From the NCBI RefSeq assembly GCF_024206475.1, contig NZ_JAMBPR010000003.1:1-64000 (forward strand): a DNA stretch of 64,000 nt, given 5' to 3'. Positions 34,009 through 43,462 of the stretch are shown piece by piece; within the stretch, counting starts at the first letter, position 1, and every line of letters starts with the position of its first letter. Both the position numbers and the translations under genes were made by a program. The notes under the pieces are model-generated. The model searched no databases. It had not been told where the DNA came from and saw only the letters and a program-made list of their open reading frames with translations. This DNA is from Paraburkholderia sp. CNPSo 3274 (lineage in GTDB: Bacteria; Pseudomonadota; Gammaproteobacteria; Burkholderiales; Burkholderiaceae).

Positions 34009-35418
34009 ATGGACGGCTTGCTGATCGGACCGGCATCACGCAGGCAGGCGCTCTTCGCCAGCGTATGCGCATTTGCGATCCTCCTCACGCTCGCGCTCGC
34101 GGCGCCGCGTGCGCGCGACGCTTTGCCTGGCATCGCCCCGTTCATGCCGATGTGCGCGCTCACGGTGTTCACCACGTCGAGCATCGCGGCGTTCCTGCTG
34201 GGCGCGCGTTTCGCGGCTACGCGCGTGGCCATGCTCGCCGCGCTGGGCGGCGCCTACGCGTTCACGGCCATTACCGTCGCGCTGCAGCTGTTGATGTTTC
34301 CTGGCGTGTTCGCGCGCACGGGGCTGTTCGGCGCGCTCCCGTATAGCGCCGCATGGATGTGGGTGTTCTGGCACGCAGGCTTTCCCGCGCTCGTCATCGT
34401 GGCCGAACTGGTGAGAAAGCGCCTGCCCGCCCCGCCGTTCGCCCGCGAACGTCTCGACGCGCGCGGCTGGCTGCTGATCGCCGGCCCGGCGGCAGTCGCC
34501 GCCCTGCTGGGCGTGCTCGTCACGCACGTCGATCTCGCATCGCCGTTCCACGACGTTGCGAACGCTGCGCCGTCGCCTGGTCCTTCGCCGACGTCGGCCA
34601 TCGCGAACAATCTCGCGGGCCTCGTGATTTGCGCGCTCAACCTGATCGCCATCGCGCTCGTGCTGCTCAAGGGACGGCTGCGCCTCGTGCTCGATTTGTG
34701 GATCGTGGTGGCGCTGCTCGCCTCGCTCGTCGACGCCGCGCTCAATACGCTCAGCATCGAGCGCTTCACCGTGGGCTGGTATGTCGCGCGCGTGTTCAGC
34801 ATGTTCGCGCCTGGCGTGCTCGTGTGCGTGCTGGTGTGGGAAGTGACGGCGCTCTATCGCCAGCTCGCCGAAGAACACGCCACGCTGATCCGCGCCTCCG
34901 CGCGCGATGCGCTCACGCGCATCTACAACCGCAGCTATTTCGACGAGCAGTTCCACCAGGCCTTCGAGCGCGCCGCGCGCAGCGGCCAACCGCTCTCGCT
35001 CGTGATGCTCGATGTCGATCACTTCAAGCACTACAACGACGCTTTCGGCCATCTGCACGGCGACGCCTGCCTCGGCGCCGTAGCGGGTGCGCTCGCAGTC
35101 ACGCTTGCGAGCACGCTGCACCCGCCACGCGGTTTCGTCGCGCGCTACGGCGGCGAAGAATTCGCGCTCGTCCTGCCCGATACCGGCGCGGATGAAGCCG
35201 CGGCGCTCGCCGAACGCGCACGCGCCGCCGTCGAGCAGCTCGGCATTCCCTCTCCCGCAGCAGGCGGCCTCGTCACGGTGAGCGCGGGCTGCGCCACCCG
35301 CGACGCGATCGTTGCCTCGTCCCCCAATGCGCTGATCGAAGCCGCCGATGCCGCGTTGTATGCGGCCAAACACGCTGGCCGCAACCGCGTGAGCCACGCG
35401 GGCGCGAGCATCGCATAA
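34009..35418 (+). CDS. Membrane diguanylate cyclase (MASE4-like + GGDEF)
   Basis: A 469-residue protein. About eight N-terminal membrane helices (residues 15-285) resemble a MASE4-type sensor domain. A short linker (ALYRQLAEEHATLIRASARD) leads to a GGDEF domain with DALTRIYNRSYFDE at its start and the active-site GGEEF at 381-385, so cyclic-di-GMP synthesis is expected. No RxxD inhibitory site is evident five residues upstream of GGEEF. The start is uncertain: the frame is open from 33874, and ATG 34009 lacks a clear ribosome site but gives a sensible membrane N-terminus. It is divergent from the SPFH/ATPase operon. Confidence 0.8.
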   Translation: MDGLLIGPASRRQALFASVCAFAILLTLALAAPRARDALPGIAPFMPMCALTVFTTSSIAAFLLGARFAATRVAMLAALGGAYAFTAITVALQLLMFPGVFARTGLFGALPYSAAWMWVFWHAGFPALVIVAELVRKRLPAPPFARERLDARGWLLIAGPAAVAALLGVLVTHVDLASPFHDVANAAPSPGPSPTSAIANNLAGLVICALNLIAIALVLLKGRLRLVLDLWIVVALLASLVDAALNTLSIERFTVGWYVARVFSMFAPGVLVCVLVWEVTALYRQLAEEHATLIRASARDALTRIYNRSYFDEQFHQAFERAARSGQPLSLVMLDVDHFKHYNDAFGHLHGDACLGAVAGALAVTLASTLHPPRGFVARYGGEEFALVLPDTGADEAAALAERARAAVEQLGIPSPAAGGLVTVSAGCATRDAIVASSPNALIEAADAALYAAKHAGRNRVSHAGASIA

Positions 35419-35651
35419 AGCGTGGCCGATTCGTCGCTTCTTGCGTTGGCATAGGGGGCATTGCGAAACGCGGTATTGCCATAAGCGCAACGCATTTGGG
35501 TTTCAACCAGGTGCTTCCACGTCGCGGCATCAATAAAGTGCGTGCTATGGCCTGTTTCGGCATTTGCATACGTCGCGCGCAACCCATGCAAATACACCGA
35601 TCCATGCACATTTTGTCCCCACACGCTTTCAAAATGTAATGAGGAATCGGG

Positions 35652-37049
35652 ATGTCCATTGAAAAATCGGCGGAAATTGCCGCCCGCTTCGACCGGCTGC
35701 CGCCGTCGCGCACCGTCTGGTCGATGGTGATTCTGCTGTCGCTCGGCGGCGTATTCGAGTTTTACGACCTCTTCTTCACGGGCTATGTCGCGCCCGGAAT
35801 GGTGCATTCGGGTCTTTTCACACCGGAATCGCTCGGCTTCTTTTCCGCACTCGGGCCGCTCAAGGTGGCCGGCTTCGGCACCTTCGTATTCTCGACCTTC
35901 GCCGGGCTGTGGGTCGGCGCGCTCGCATTCGGCCAGGTCGCCGACCGGTTCGGTCGTCGCATCATCTTCACGTGGTCGCTGATCTGGTACATCGTCTGCA
36001 CGGCGATCATGGCGTTTCAGACGAGCGGCCAGGCGCTCAATATCTGGCGCTTCATCGCCGGTATCGGCATTGGCATCGAACTCGTGACCATCGACACGTA
36101 CATTTCCGAGCTGATCCCAAGCGGCGAGCGCGGCCGGGCCTATGCGGTCAACCAGTTCATCACGTTCAGCGTGGTGCCCGTGGTCGCGTTTCTCGCCTAT
36201 ATCCTCAAGGACTCCCATCCTATTGGCCTCGACTACTGGCGCGTGGTGATCCTGATCGGTTCGGTAGGCGCAGTGGTGGTGTGGTTCCTGCGCCGCAGTA
36301 TTCCCGAAAGCCCGCGCTGGCTTGCGCGCAATGGCCGCGAGGACGAAGCGGAACGCATCGTTGCCGACATCGAGCGGCGCGTCACCGCCGAAACGGGCAC
36401 GCCTTTGCCGCCGCTCGGAGCGATCTCGCTTGAAAAGGCCGGACGCGGCTCGCTTGGCGAAGTGCTGCGTGCGCCGTATTTGCGGCGCACGGTGATTCTG
36501 TCGATTTTCAACATGGCGCAGGTGATCGGCTTTTACGGCTTCGCCGCATGGGTGCCGACGTTGCTGATCGCCCGTGGCGTCCACATCACGCAAAGTCTTG
36601 CGTACGCCTTTGTGATTGCCATCGCCAATCCGTTCGGGCCGCTGATTGGCGTGTGGTTCGCCGACAAGCTGGAGCGCAAGACGCAGATCGTCGGCGGCCT
36701 CCTCATGATGGCGGTGGTGATTACGCTATTCGCGCAAGCCACGCAGCCGTGGGTCCTGATCGTGCTGGGCGTGCTCTTCACGCTCGCTTCTAACGTGATG
36801 TCCTACGCCTATCACGGTTATCAGGCCGAGCTTTACCCTACGCGTATCCGCGCTCGCGCCGTCGGCTTCGTGTACTCGTGGAGCCGCATTGCCGCTGCGT
36901 TCGCGGGGCTCGCCATCGGCATCCTGCTTCATCATTACGGTGTGCCTGGCGTAGCGGTGTTCATTGGCGCCTCGATGATCGTGGGCATCGTGATGATTCT
37001 GCTTGGGCCGGTTACGCGAGGGCTCTCGCTCGAAGCGATCAGCCATTGA
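35652..37049 (+). CDS. MFS transporter (sugar-porter/AAHS-like)
   Basis: A 465-residue 12-helix transporter. Motifs: GGVFEFYDLFFTGYVAPGM in helix 1, the loop 2-3 motif QVADRFGRRIIF, the helix-4 block RFIAGIGIGIELVTIDTYIS and LIPSGERGRAYAVNQF, and SIPESPRWLARNGREDEAE after helix 6. The E-L-V-T-I-D-x-Y-I-x-E pattern resembles niacin/aromatic-acid type carriers (NiaP-like) and metabolite:H+ symporters. The substrate is unknown. Start at 35652 has GAGGAATCGGG upstream. It is convergent with a TauE gene and has no adjacent regulator. Confidence 0.83.
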   Translation: MSIEKSAEIAARFDRLPPSRTVWSMVILLSLGGVFEFYDLFFTGYVAPGMVHSGLFTPESLGFFSALGPLKVAGFGTFVFSTFAGLWVGALAFGQVADRFGRRIIFTWSLIWYIVCTAIMAFQTSGQALNIWRFIAGIGIGIELVTIDTYISELIPSGERGRAYAVNQFITFSVVPVVAFLAYILKDSHPIGLDYWRVVILIGSVGAVVVWFLRRSIPESPRWLARNGREDEAERIVADIERRVTAETGTPLPPLGAISLEKAGRGSLGEVLRAPYLRRTVILSIFNMAQVIGFYGFAAWVPTLLIARGVHITQSLAYAFVIAIANPFGPLIGVWFADKLERKTQIVGGLLMMAVVITLFAQATQPWVLIVLGVLFTLASNVMSYAYHGYQAELYPTRIRARAVGFVYSWSRIAAAFAGLAIGILLHHYGVPGVAVFIGASMIVGIVMILLGPVTRGLSLEAISH

Positions 37050-37061
37050 GTCAGGCGATCG

Positions 37062-37859
37062 TCAAAACAATACGTGCGATTTGACGATCATTTGTACAGC
37101 TGCGGCCAGCACGCACACCAGCACGACCACGCGAAAAGCGAGCGGATGCAAGTTGTCGCGCAACGGTCGAATGAGCAGCATGCCCGCGATGGCGGGCACG
37201 CTGGCCGCCGCCGAAATCGCGAGATCGACGAGATTGGCGTGCGTACCGTGGCTGAACGTCGCAATGAGCGTGATAACCGAAACGACGAGAATGATCGCAA
37301 TCTGTTTCGTGAAGGCGCGACCCGTGGCGCCCGACGCGATCAGATACATGGCGAGCAACGGCCCCGGCACGGCGGCAATGCTCTCCATGAGCGCCGCCCC
37401 GAAGCCGAGCGCGAAACCCACTGGCCTCGCGAGCGCAGGCGCGAGTTTGAATCGCGGCGAGACGAGCAAAAGCACCGCCGCCACGATCAACGCCACGCCC
37501 GAGGCCATCTGGGCGTGATGCGGCTCCAGCGCGATCAGCACAGACACCCCAATCACATTGCCAATCACGGTGCCAATTAATGGCGCCGCGATATTGCGCA
37601 AGGTAGGCAGCATTTCGCCACCCTCCAGCGCCTGCGGAATATTGCCGAGAATGATCGGCATGGACAGCAGCAGCACCGCTTCCTTGACCGGCAAAAAAAG
37701 CGTAACGATGGGCATGGCCACGAGCGGCACGCCAATGCCGGTCACGCCCTTCACCATACCGCCCAGCACGAGCGCAACCGCAATGCCGAGCAATTGAAGT
37801 ATGTCGAGCGACTGCAGATGGGGCGCGAGAAGGCCCGAGGAAAAAGAAAGGCCGGACAT
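37062..37859 (-). CDS. TauE/SafE-family anion permease
   Basis: A 265-residue inner-membrane protein with about eight helices. The two family repeats appear as LGGMVKGVTGIGVPLVAMPI (N-terminal half) and GFALGFGAALMESIAAVPGP (C-terminal half). It probably moves sulfite or a small organic anion, or acts as a general sulfonate exporter. The start is uncertain: ATG 37859 begins just before the first helix, and a GTG at 37901 would add 14 residues. It is convergent with the MFS gene 12 bases away, and its relation to the MFS transporter is unknown. Confidence 0.8.
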   Translation of the reverse strand: MSGLSFSSGLLAPHLQSLDILQLLGIAVALVLGGMVKGVTGIGVPLVAMPIVTLFLPVKEAVLLLSMPIILGNIPQALEGGEMLPTLRNIAAPLIGTVIGNVIGVSVLIALEPHHAQMASGVALIVAAVLLLVSPRFKLAPALARPVGFALGFGAALMESIAAVPGPLLAMYLIASGATGRAFTKQIAIILVVSVITLIATFSHGTHANLVDLAISAAASVPAIAGMLLIRPLRDNLHPLAFRVVVLVCVLAAAVQMIVKSHVLF

Positions 37860-37991
37860 CGGTGACAATAAGGGCAATAGGTGCGCGTCGTTTCGCGCCA
37901 CTCATGTGAAAGTGGCCGCGGGCGTCGAAACGCCGGCGCGGCCACCAGTTCGCAAGCGAATTTCGCTTATGCGCTTTTCTGAGCGACTTTA

Positions 37992-38504
37992 TTAAGCAGC
38001 CGCTGCGGCTTGTGCCGGCGTTGCGGCGGCTCTACGACCTGCCGCTTTACGCGTAGCCCGCTTTGCGGGTGCGGCTTTCTTCGCGGGCGCGGCCTTGGCG
38101 CGCTTCGCCACGGTCTTTTTCACCGCTGCCGCATTGGCGCGCGGTTTCCGTGCGACCTTGGTGGCGGCCTTTGCCGCGCTGCCGTCGATCAGGAATTTCG
38201 AACGGTCTTTCACGTCGCGAATCCATGCCGGCGCACGGCCGCGGCCGGTCCACGTGGCGCCCGTTTTCGGATCGGCGTATTTAGCCGCAACGGTGCGCTT
38301 TGCACCTGCGGCTTTGACGCCTTTGCCAGGCTTGCGGCCACGCCTCTTGCCGATGAAGCGTTCGATGTCGGCCACGCTCAGGCCGTGTCTGGCCATCAGA
38401 TCGCGAATTTTCGTGAGACCGACCGACGTTTGATTTTCCACGATCGTTTCGGCCTGCTTTTGCAGCTTTGCGATCTTCGATTGAATTGCATCCAGGGTGA
38501 CCAT
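37992..38504 (-). CDS. H-NS-family nucleoid protein with histone-H1-like tail
   Basis: A 170-residue DNA-binding protein. The N-terminal oligomerisation helix (MVTLDAIQSKIAKLQKQAE) and the H-NS C-terminal core YADPKTGATWTGRGRAPAWI (about residues 76-95) are clear. After residue 110 the chain turns into an Ala/Lys/Arg-rich tail (AAAVKKTVAKRAKAAPAKKA) resembling eukaryotic histone H1. Such proteins silence AT-rich acquired DNA, and in Burkholderia the tail adds non-specific DNA binding. The ATG at 38504 has AGGAGG upstream. Lying near the replicon's origin, it could help package it or silence its acquired genes. Confidence 0.88.
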   Translation of the reverse strand: MVTLDAIQSKIAKLQKQAETIVENQTSVGLTKIRDLMARHGLSVADIERFIGKRRGRKPGKGVKAAGAKRTVAAKYADPKTGATWTGRGRAPAWIRDVKDRSKFLIDGSAAKAATKVARKPRANAAAVKKTVAKRAKAAPAKKAAPAKRATRKAAGRRAAATPAQAAAAA

Positions 38505-38737
38505 TCACACCTCCTTATTCACGGTTTTTACGGACACCCTTCAACCATCACTGGCCGATCGAATCGCGATCTTGTCGGCCGGGGCGTCGCGAAAGACAAG
38601 GTGATTATGAAGTCAAATCACGCATGCTGGCAAATTTAAACGAATGTTTTGTAGTGGAAAACATGTTTCCTGATCAGACTATTGATCGTTCCGCAAACAA
38701 AGTCCCCATGAATTTTCATTGAGCAACATTCGCGCCG

Positions 38738-41700
38738 CTACGCGACGAGAGGCGCGCGCTGCAATTCGACAACATTGACCTGAGCGCCGAATATCTCGCG
38801 AATCATCGGCAAAAGGTGATCGTGGTGCGTGAGAAACAACACCTGGGTTTTGGTGGAGAGATTCCGTAATGCCGCGAAACCGGCCTTTGCGCGCTCGTCG
38901 TCGAAATTGATGAAGAGATCGTCGGCAACGAAAGGCAGCGCCGCCTTGTTCACCAGCTGCAATTCGAGGGCCGCGATGCGCAGCGCGAGAAAAAGCTGGT
39001 CGCGCGTGCCTTCACTCATTCCACTCACTTCCACGGTTTTGCCGTTGTTGCGCCGCGCATGTAACGCGGGCGGATTACGTTCGTTATCCACCACGAGCCT
39101 CGCGAAATCACCGAGCGTGAGTCCGCTGAATATTTCACCCGCGCGACGCAGCATCGGCCCCTGCTTCTGGTCGCGATAGCGATCCGTTGCCCATTTGAGC
39201 AGGCGGCTCGCAGTCGCGGCTTCGAGATATTGCTCCGCGGCTTCGCCCATTGCGCTCAGGGCTTCCTGGCGCTTTGCTTCGGCGAGCGCGGCATTGGCCT
39301 GGCCGTTGATCGCGTCGAACGCCTGCCTCGCGCTCACCTGTTGCTGCAGGCACTCGCTCAACGCGCGCTCGCCCGTTTCGCGTTTCTGGTTCACGGTCGC
39401 GAGCAGCGCGGGCACCTCGGTGATGGGCTGCTCAGCGATCTCCGCGGCGATAGCCTCCTGCGCAAGTCCGTCGCCACCCTGCACGAGCGTGTCCCGCGCC
39501 GACGAGATCGCTTTCGACAGCGCGCGACGGGCGTCGGAACGCTCGGCGAGCGGCAATGCCGCGTCGATTTCGTTCACGCCCGCGAGCTTGAGGATGGGCT
39601 CGATGCGCGCCTGTGCGCCCGCCACCGCCGCTGCTGCATCGGCCACGCGCGTGCGGGCAACCTGCACGTCTGCATCGGCCTGGGCGAGGGATTTCGCCGT
39701 TTCGCGCGCGGTTGCGAGTCGCGCCGCGAGCTGACGCGCCACGTCGATTCCGTCGCTCGACGCGGGCCATTCGGGCGCGAGCGCCTCGGCGAGGCGGCGC
39801 GCGTCGGTTTCCAGCATCGCTAATTGCGTGCGGATCGAGCGAATGCGATTGCGGGGTGCTTCGGCGTCCGAAAAAGCGGCTGCAATGGAATTGGCGAGTT
39901 CGACGGCGCCTTCCGCCGCCGCGAGCGTCGCCGCGCGCGCGGCGAGATTCGCTTGCGCGAGCGCCTCGCGCCATTGCGTCTGCCACTTTGTGTAGGCATC
40001 CTGCTCAATCGTCAAGCGGGATTGCGCGCTTTCGCTCGCGCGTTCGGCGTCGCGAATCTGCGCTTCCAGACTTTCTCGCTGCACGGCGCTCTTTTGAGCC
40101 GATTGCACGACTGTTTCCGCCATGCCGATCAATGTCGTCAGCGCATCGTTTTCGTTCACCAGCGCCACCGGGCGCAGGGTTTCGAGCAGCGCCGCATGCG
40201 CGGCGATGCGCGCCGCTCGACGCGCTTCAAGCTCGCTCGCGCGGCGGTCGCTTTCGCTCTGTGCATTGAGCGCCGCTTCGCGATTCGCGAGCCACGCGCC
40301 CAGATCTGCAAGCGGCATGCCAGCCAGCTTCGCGTCAATTGCAATTTGCGTCCAGGTATTGCGAAAGGCTCCGAGTTCGCGCTCGCGTTCGCTTAACGCC
40401 GCAAGCTTGCGCTGCGCATTCGCGCGCGTCGTTTCGACTTGCTGACGCAAGTTCTGCAATGTGGCCGCCGCCTGCGAAGTGCCGAGCTGCGCGTCGACGA
40501 GTTCGTCGGCCAGGCGCATCGCGTCGTCCACTGCGGGGGCGCCATCCGCGAGACTGATGCGCGCCTCTTTGACTTCGTCCCACGCGCTATCGCGGCGCGT
40601 GCGCGCCGCCTGCACTTCCGCGGTCGTGACAACCTTGTTGCCCTGCGTAAAATGCTTCTCCTGCAACTCGAAACGCTCGATATCCTCTTGCGCGGCCGCG
40701 GCCGCTTCTCGCGCTGCGACCACCGCGCTCATGCGCTCGCTTTCTACCTTTTGCAGTTCAGTCAGGCGCGTGGCCGATGGCAGGTCGAGCGCGCGCAGCG
40801 CTGGCACTGGCTTGTTCCATTGGCCCAGCAGCTGGCGTTTCTCTTCGACCGTGCGCTGCGCATCCGCGAGTTCGCGCTCGAGCGCGCTTTCCTTCGTCAC
40901 ACTGTTGCGGAATTCGCGCGCATCGTCGAGCGCGGCGTGCAACGCATGCGGCACGTCGATGCCCGGCAGGCGCACTAGCTGCTCCTGCAATTGTGCGAGC
41001 TTGCGCGTCTGTTCGTCATGTGCCTCGCGCGCCGTCGTGAGCGCTTGCTCGCGAAGACCGTGATCGCGCAGCAGGTTCGTCACCGTCTTCAGCGCGAGCG
41101 CGCCGGGCAACGCCGCGCGCAATGCGACTTCGTCACCCGGCCAGCCTAGCTGGGCGGCAGCAGCGAATGCGGCGTCGAGATGGTTGCGGATCTCGGTTTC
41201 ACGCACCAGCAATTCGCGCGGATGATTGACGCATTCGCCGCGCAGCATGTCGAGCGCGTCGATTTCGGCGGCGAGCGCAAGTGCCGCACGATCAGGCTCG
41301 ATCGCCTCACGTGACGCTTGCTTGCCTGCGAGATCGGCCTGGCGCGCTTCCTGGACTTTGCGCTCGGCGGCAATGTCGGCTTGCGCCTTCAACAGATCGG
41401 CATAAGCGGTGGGCGGTAAATCGACGACCTCGCCCAATGCGGCCAACGCGTTCTGCTTGAGCGAAAGCTCTTCTATATAGGGAGCGAGGCGGCGCACGCG
41501 TTCGAGCTTCGAGCGCTGCGATTCGAGACTGCGCTGTTCGGCACGCAAACGCTCGATAGCCTGTTCGACCGCTTCAAGCGCGTCCTTCTTCTCGACCCAA
41601 TCGCGCGTGCGCACCTGCGCGGCCTTCAGTTCGCTTGTGGCCTCGGCGAACGACGTTTCCGCCTGTGCGTACGCACTGCCACTGCGCCGCGGAGCCCAAA

Positions 41701-42208
41701 GTTCGGCCGCACGGTTCTCCAGTTCCTCGCGCACGGGCCCGAGGCTCCCCACGCCCGCCGCCGATTCGAACAACACCTGCCCGAGCTTGTCGGATGCGTC
41801 GAGAATGCTGCGGCCGCCTTCAACCAGCCGCGCATGATCGAGGCCGAACATCTGCTCGAAGAACTCTTTGCTCGCGCCGTCGAGAAATGCGGCGAGAAAG
41901 TCGTCGGGCAGTTTGTCGTCCTGCGGGGTGCGCAGCGAGTTACGGCCGCGCGCGCGATGAAAACGCTGTTCGGCCGCGCCGCTTTCCAGTACGCCGCCAA
42001 TACGCAATTCCGGCGTGCCGTGGAGGAAATCGAGCGGCGTTTGCAGGCGCATGCCGAACAACAACTCCGACACAGCGGTCCGCACCGTGGACTTGCCCGC
42101 TTCGTTCGGCCCCACGATGACGTGGAAATCGTGCGCGGCGTGGGGAAACGGCAGGGTCGTATCGGTGAACTTGCCGTATTTGATCAAATCGAGTTGCTTG
42201 AGACGCAC
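38738..42208 (-). CDS. YhaN/SbcC-like coiled-coil ATPase
   Basis: An 1156-residue SMC-like ATPase. The P-loop GPNEAGKS is at residues 33-40 (KYGKFTDTTLPF just before it), long heptad-rich coiled coils fill about 170-1000, and the C-terminal half holds the ABC signature-like VSGMSEGTRDQLFLALRIA and Walker B LPFVADDLFINFDDERA. This is the YhaN class, partner of YhaO-type metallophosphatases, a distant relative of the Rad50/SbcC-Mre11/SbcD nuclease. It starts with GTG 42208, 3 bases after the partner's stop. It likely forms a DNA-end-processing complex with the upstream gene product. Confidence 0.85.
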   Translation of the reverse strand: MRLKQLDLIKYGKFTDTTLPFPHAAHDFHVIVGPNEAGKSTVRTAVSELLFGMRLQTPLDFLHGTPELRIGGVLESGAAEQRFHRARGRNSLRTPQDDKLPDDFLAAFLDGASKEFFEQMFGLDHARLVEGGRSILDASDKLGQVLFESAAGVGSLGPVREELENRAAELWAPRRSGSAYAQAETSFAEATSELKAAQVRTRDWVEKKDALEAVEQAIERLRAEQRSLESQRSKLERVRRLAPYIEELSLKQNALAALGEVVDLPPTAYADLLKAQADIAAERKVQEARQADLAGKQASREAIEPDRAALALAAEIDALDMLRGECVNHPRELLVRETEIRNHLDAAFAAAAQLGWPGDEVALRAALPGALALKTVTNLLRDHGLREQALTTAREAHDEQTRKLAQLQEQLVRLPGIDVPHALHAALDDAREFRNSVTKESALERELADAQRTVEEKRQLLGQWNKPVPALRALDLPSATRLTELQKVESERMSAVVAAREAAAAAQEDIERFELQEKHFTQGNKVVTTAEVQAARTRRDSAWDEVKEARISLADGAPAVDDAMRLADELVDAQLGTSQAAATLQNLRQQVETTRANAQRKLAALSERERELGAFRNTWTQIAIDAKLAGMPLADLGAWLANREAALNAQSESDRRASELEARRAARIAAHAALLETLRPVALVNENDALTTLIGMAETVVQSAQKSAVQRESLEAQIRDAERASESAQSRLTIEQDAYTKWQTQWREALAQANLAARAATLAAAEGAVELANSIAAAFSDAEAPRNRIRSIRTQLAMLETDARRLAEALAPEWPASSDGIDVARQLAARLATARETAKSLAQADADVQVARTRVADAAAAVAGAQARIEPILKLAGVNEIDAALPLAERSDARRALSKAISSARDTLVQGGDGLAQEAIAAEIAEQPITEVPALLATVNQKRETGERALSECLQQQVSARQAFDAINGQANAALAEAKRQEALSAMGEAAEQYLEAATASRLLKWATDRYRDQKQGPMLRRAGEIFSGLTLGDFARLVVDNERNPPALHARRNNGKTVEVSGMSEGTRDQLFLALRIAALELQLVNKAALPFVADDLFINFDDERAKAGFAALRNLSTKTQVLFLTHHDHLLPMIREIFGAQVNVVELQRAPLVA

Positions 42209-42211
42209 CGG

Positions 42212-43462
42212 TCATTCTCCCGTGGAAAGGCGCGCAAGCAGCGCGGGGCCGACCTGCTCCACCAGCGCGGCGAGTTTGCTCTCGCGGGCGAGTTCGAGCA
42301 GTGGCGCGTCTTCTTTCACCTCGCTGCGCACTTTACCGACGAAGGCGCGCAAATCGCGTTCGAGCAGCGCGAGAAATTCGGCGTCTTGCGTGGCGGCTTC
42401 GAGCAGCTGTTTGAGATCGGCGAGCGCTTCGATCTGCTCGTTTTGTGCAGCAGCCGTATCGGCCGCGCTCGTTTCGAGCTTGACCTTTTCCAGCCACAGC
42501 TTGTCATTGCCGATAATGCCGACCTGATTGAGCACTTCGGCGCGCAATTGCGCGGCGCGCCCGAAAAAGAGTCCATGTGCCGGCGACTTGCCCGTCACCG
42601 TCACGCGCACCGCGCGCGGCACATGCGCATCGACGGACAGCAGCGCTTCGAGCGCAGCGCCAATCTTGCGCGACAGATCCGCAACGCTTTCGCAGTCGCT
42701 CGCGTCTACACGCACCGACTCCCAGCGCAGCACGTCGAGGTATAGACGCTCGACCTCCGTGCGGCCGGCCTCGACGCTCACGAGCACGGCGCCCCGGCGC
42801 CCCGTTTCACGGATGTGCCGGCCCTGCAGATTCCCCGGGAAGACGATGGTCGACTCTTCCGACCACTGCTGAAATTCGTGGACATGGCCGAGCGCCCAGT
42901 AGTCGTAGCCCTTCGCGTGCAATTCGGAACGCGTGCATGGCGCGTAGGTCGCATGTGCGGCGTAGCCTTCGAGCGCGGTGTGGAGCACACCGATGTTGTA
43001 ATAACCGGAAACCGGCGACGGGTAGCCCACGGCGAGATTATCGACCACGGCTTTGTCCTTGAAGCTCTGTCCGTGCAGCGCCACCTTGATGTCGTGCAGC
43101 GCGTGGGTTTCAGGCTTGCGATGACTGAACACCACCACGTTGTCCGGCAATGTGAGCTTCCTGGTCATTTCGCTTTCCGCGTCGTGGTTGCCCCACAACG
43201 CGAAGACGCGAATGCCGGCCTTGCGCAGACGTCCCATCTGCTGGCCGAAGAAGATGCCGGTGTTGTGGTCCTTCCAGTCGCCGTCGTAGAGATCGCCGGC
43301 AATGACGACGAACGCGACCTCCTCTTCGATGGCACGATCGACGAGCAGGCGCAACGCCTCGCGCGTGGCATTGCGCAATTGGGCGGCCGGCGCATCGGGA
43401 TAGGCGCTCAGGCCATGTAGCGGGCTGTCGAGGTGTAGGTCTGCCGCGTGGATGAACTTCAC
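42212..43462 (-). CDS. YhaO/SbcD-like metallophosphoesterase (DNA repair exonuclease)
   Basis: A 416-residue Mre11/SbcD-type phosphoesterase. The metal ligands are in DLHLDSP (Asp8, His10), GDLYDG, WGNHDAE, and the later ALGHVHEFQQW. The C-terminal region (about 270-416) is a long helix-rich segment for binding the coiled-coil ATPase. It begins at GTG 43462 with a GAGGA box 7 bases upstream; the longer frame lacks a better start. Co-directional with, and 3 bases from, the YhaN-like gene, it forms the classic nuclease/ATPase pair. Its role in replicon maintenance or repair near the origin is inferred from position. Confidence 0.85.
   Translation of the reverse strand: MKFIHAADLHLDSPLHGLSAYPDAPAAQLRNATREALRLLVDRAIEEEVAFVVIAGDLYDGDWKDHNTGIFFGQQMGRLRKAGIRVFALWGNHDAESEMTRKLTLPDNVVVFSHRKPETHALHDIKVALHGQSFKDKAVVDNLAVGYPSPVSGYYNIGVLHTALEGYAAHATYAPCTRSELHAKGYDYWALGHVHEFQQWSEESTIVFPGNLQGRHIRETGRRGAVLVSVEAGRTEVERLYLDVLRWESVRVDASDCESVADLSRKIGAALEALLSVDAHVPRAVRVTVTGKSPAHGLFFGRAAQLRAEVLNQVGIIGNDKLWLEKVKLETSAADTAAAQNEQIEALADLKQLLEAATQDAEFLALLERDLRAFVGKVRSEVKEDAPLLELARESKLAALVEQVGPALLARLSTGE

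Noticed and set aside
35145..36593. A 482-codon minus-strand ORF
   Set aside because: Antisense to the GGDEF and MFS genes. The 35419-35640 part reads somewhat protein-like but has no start, ribosome site or recognised family.
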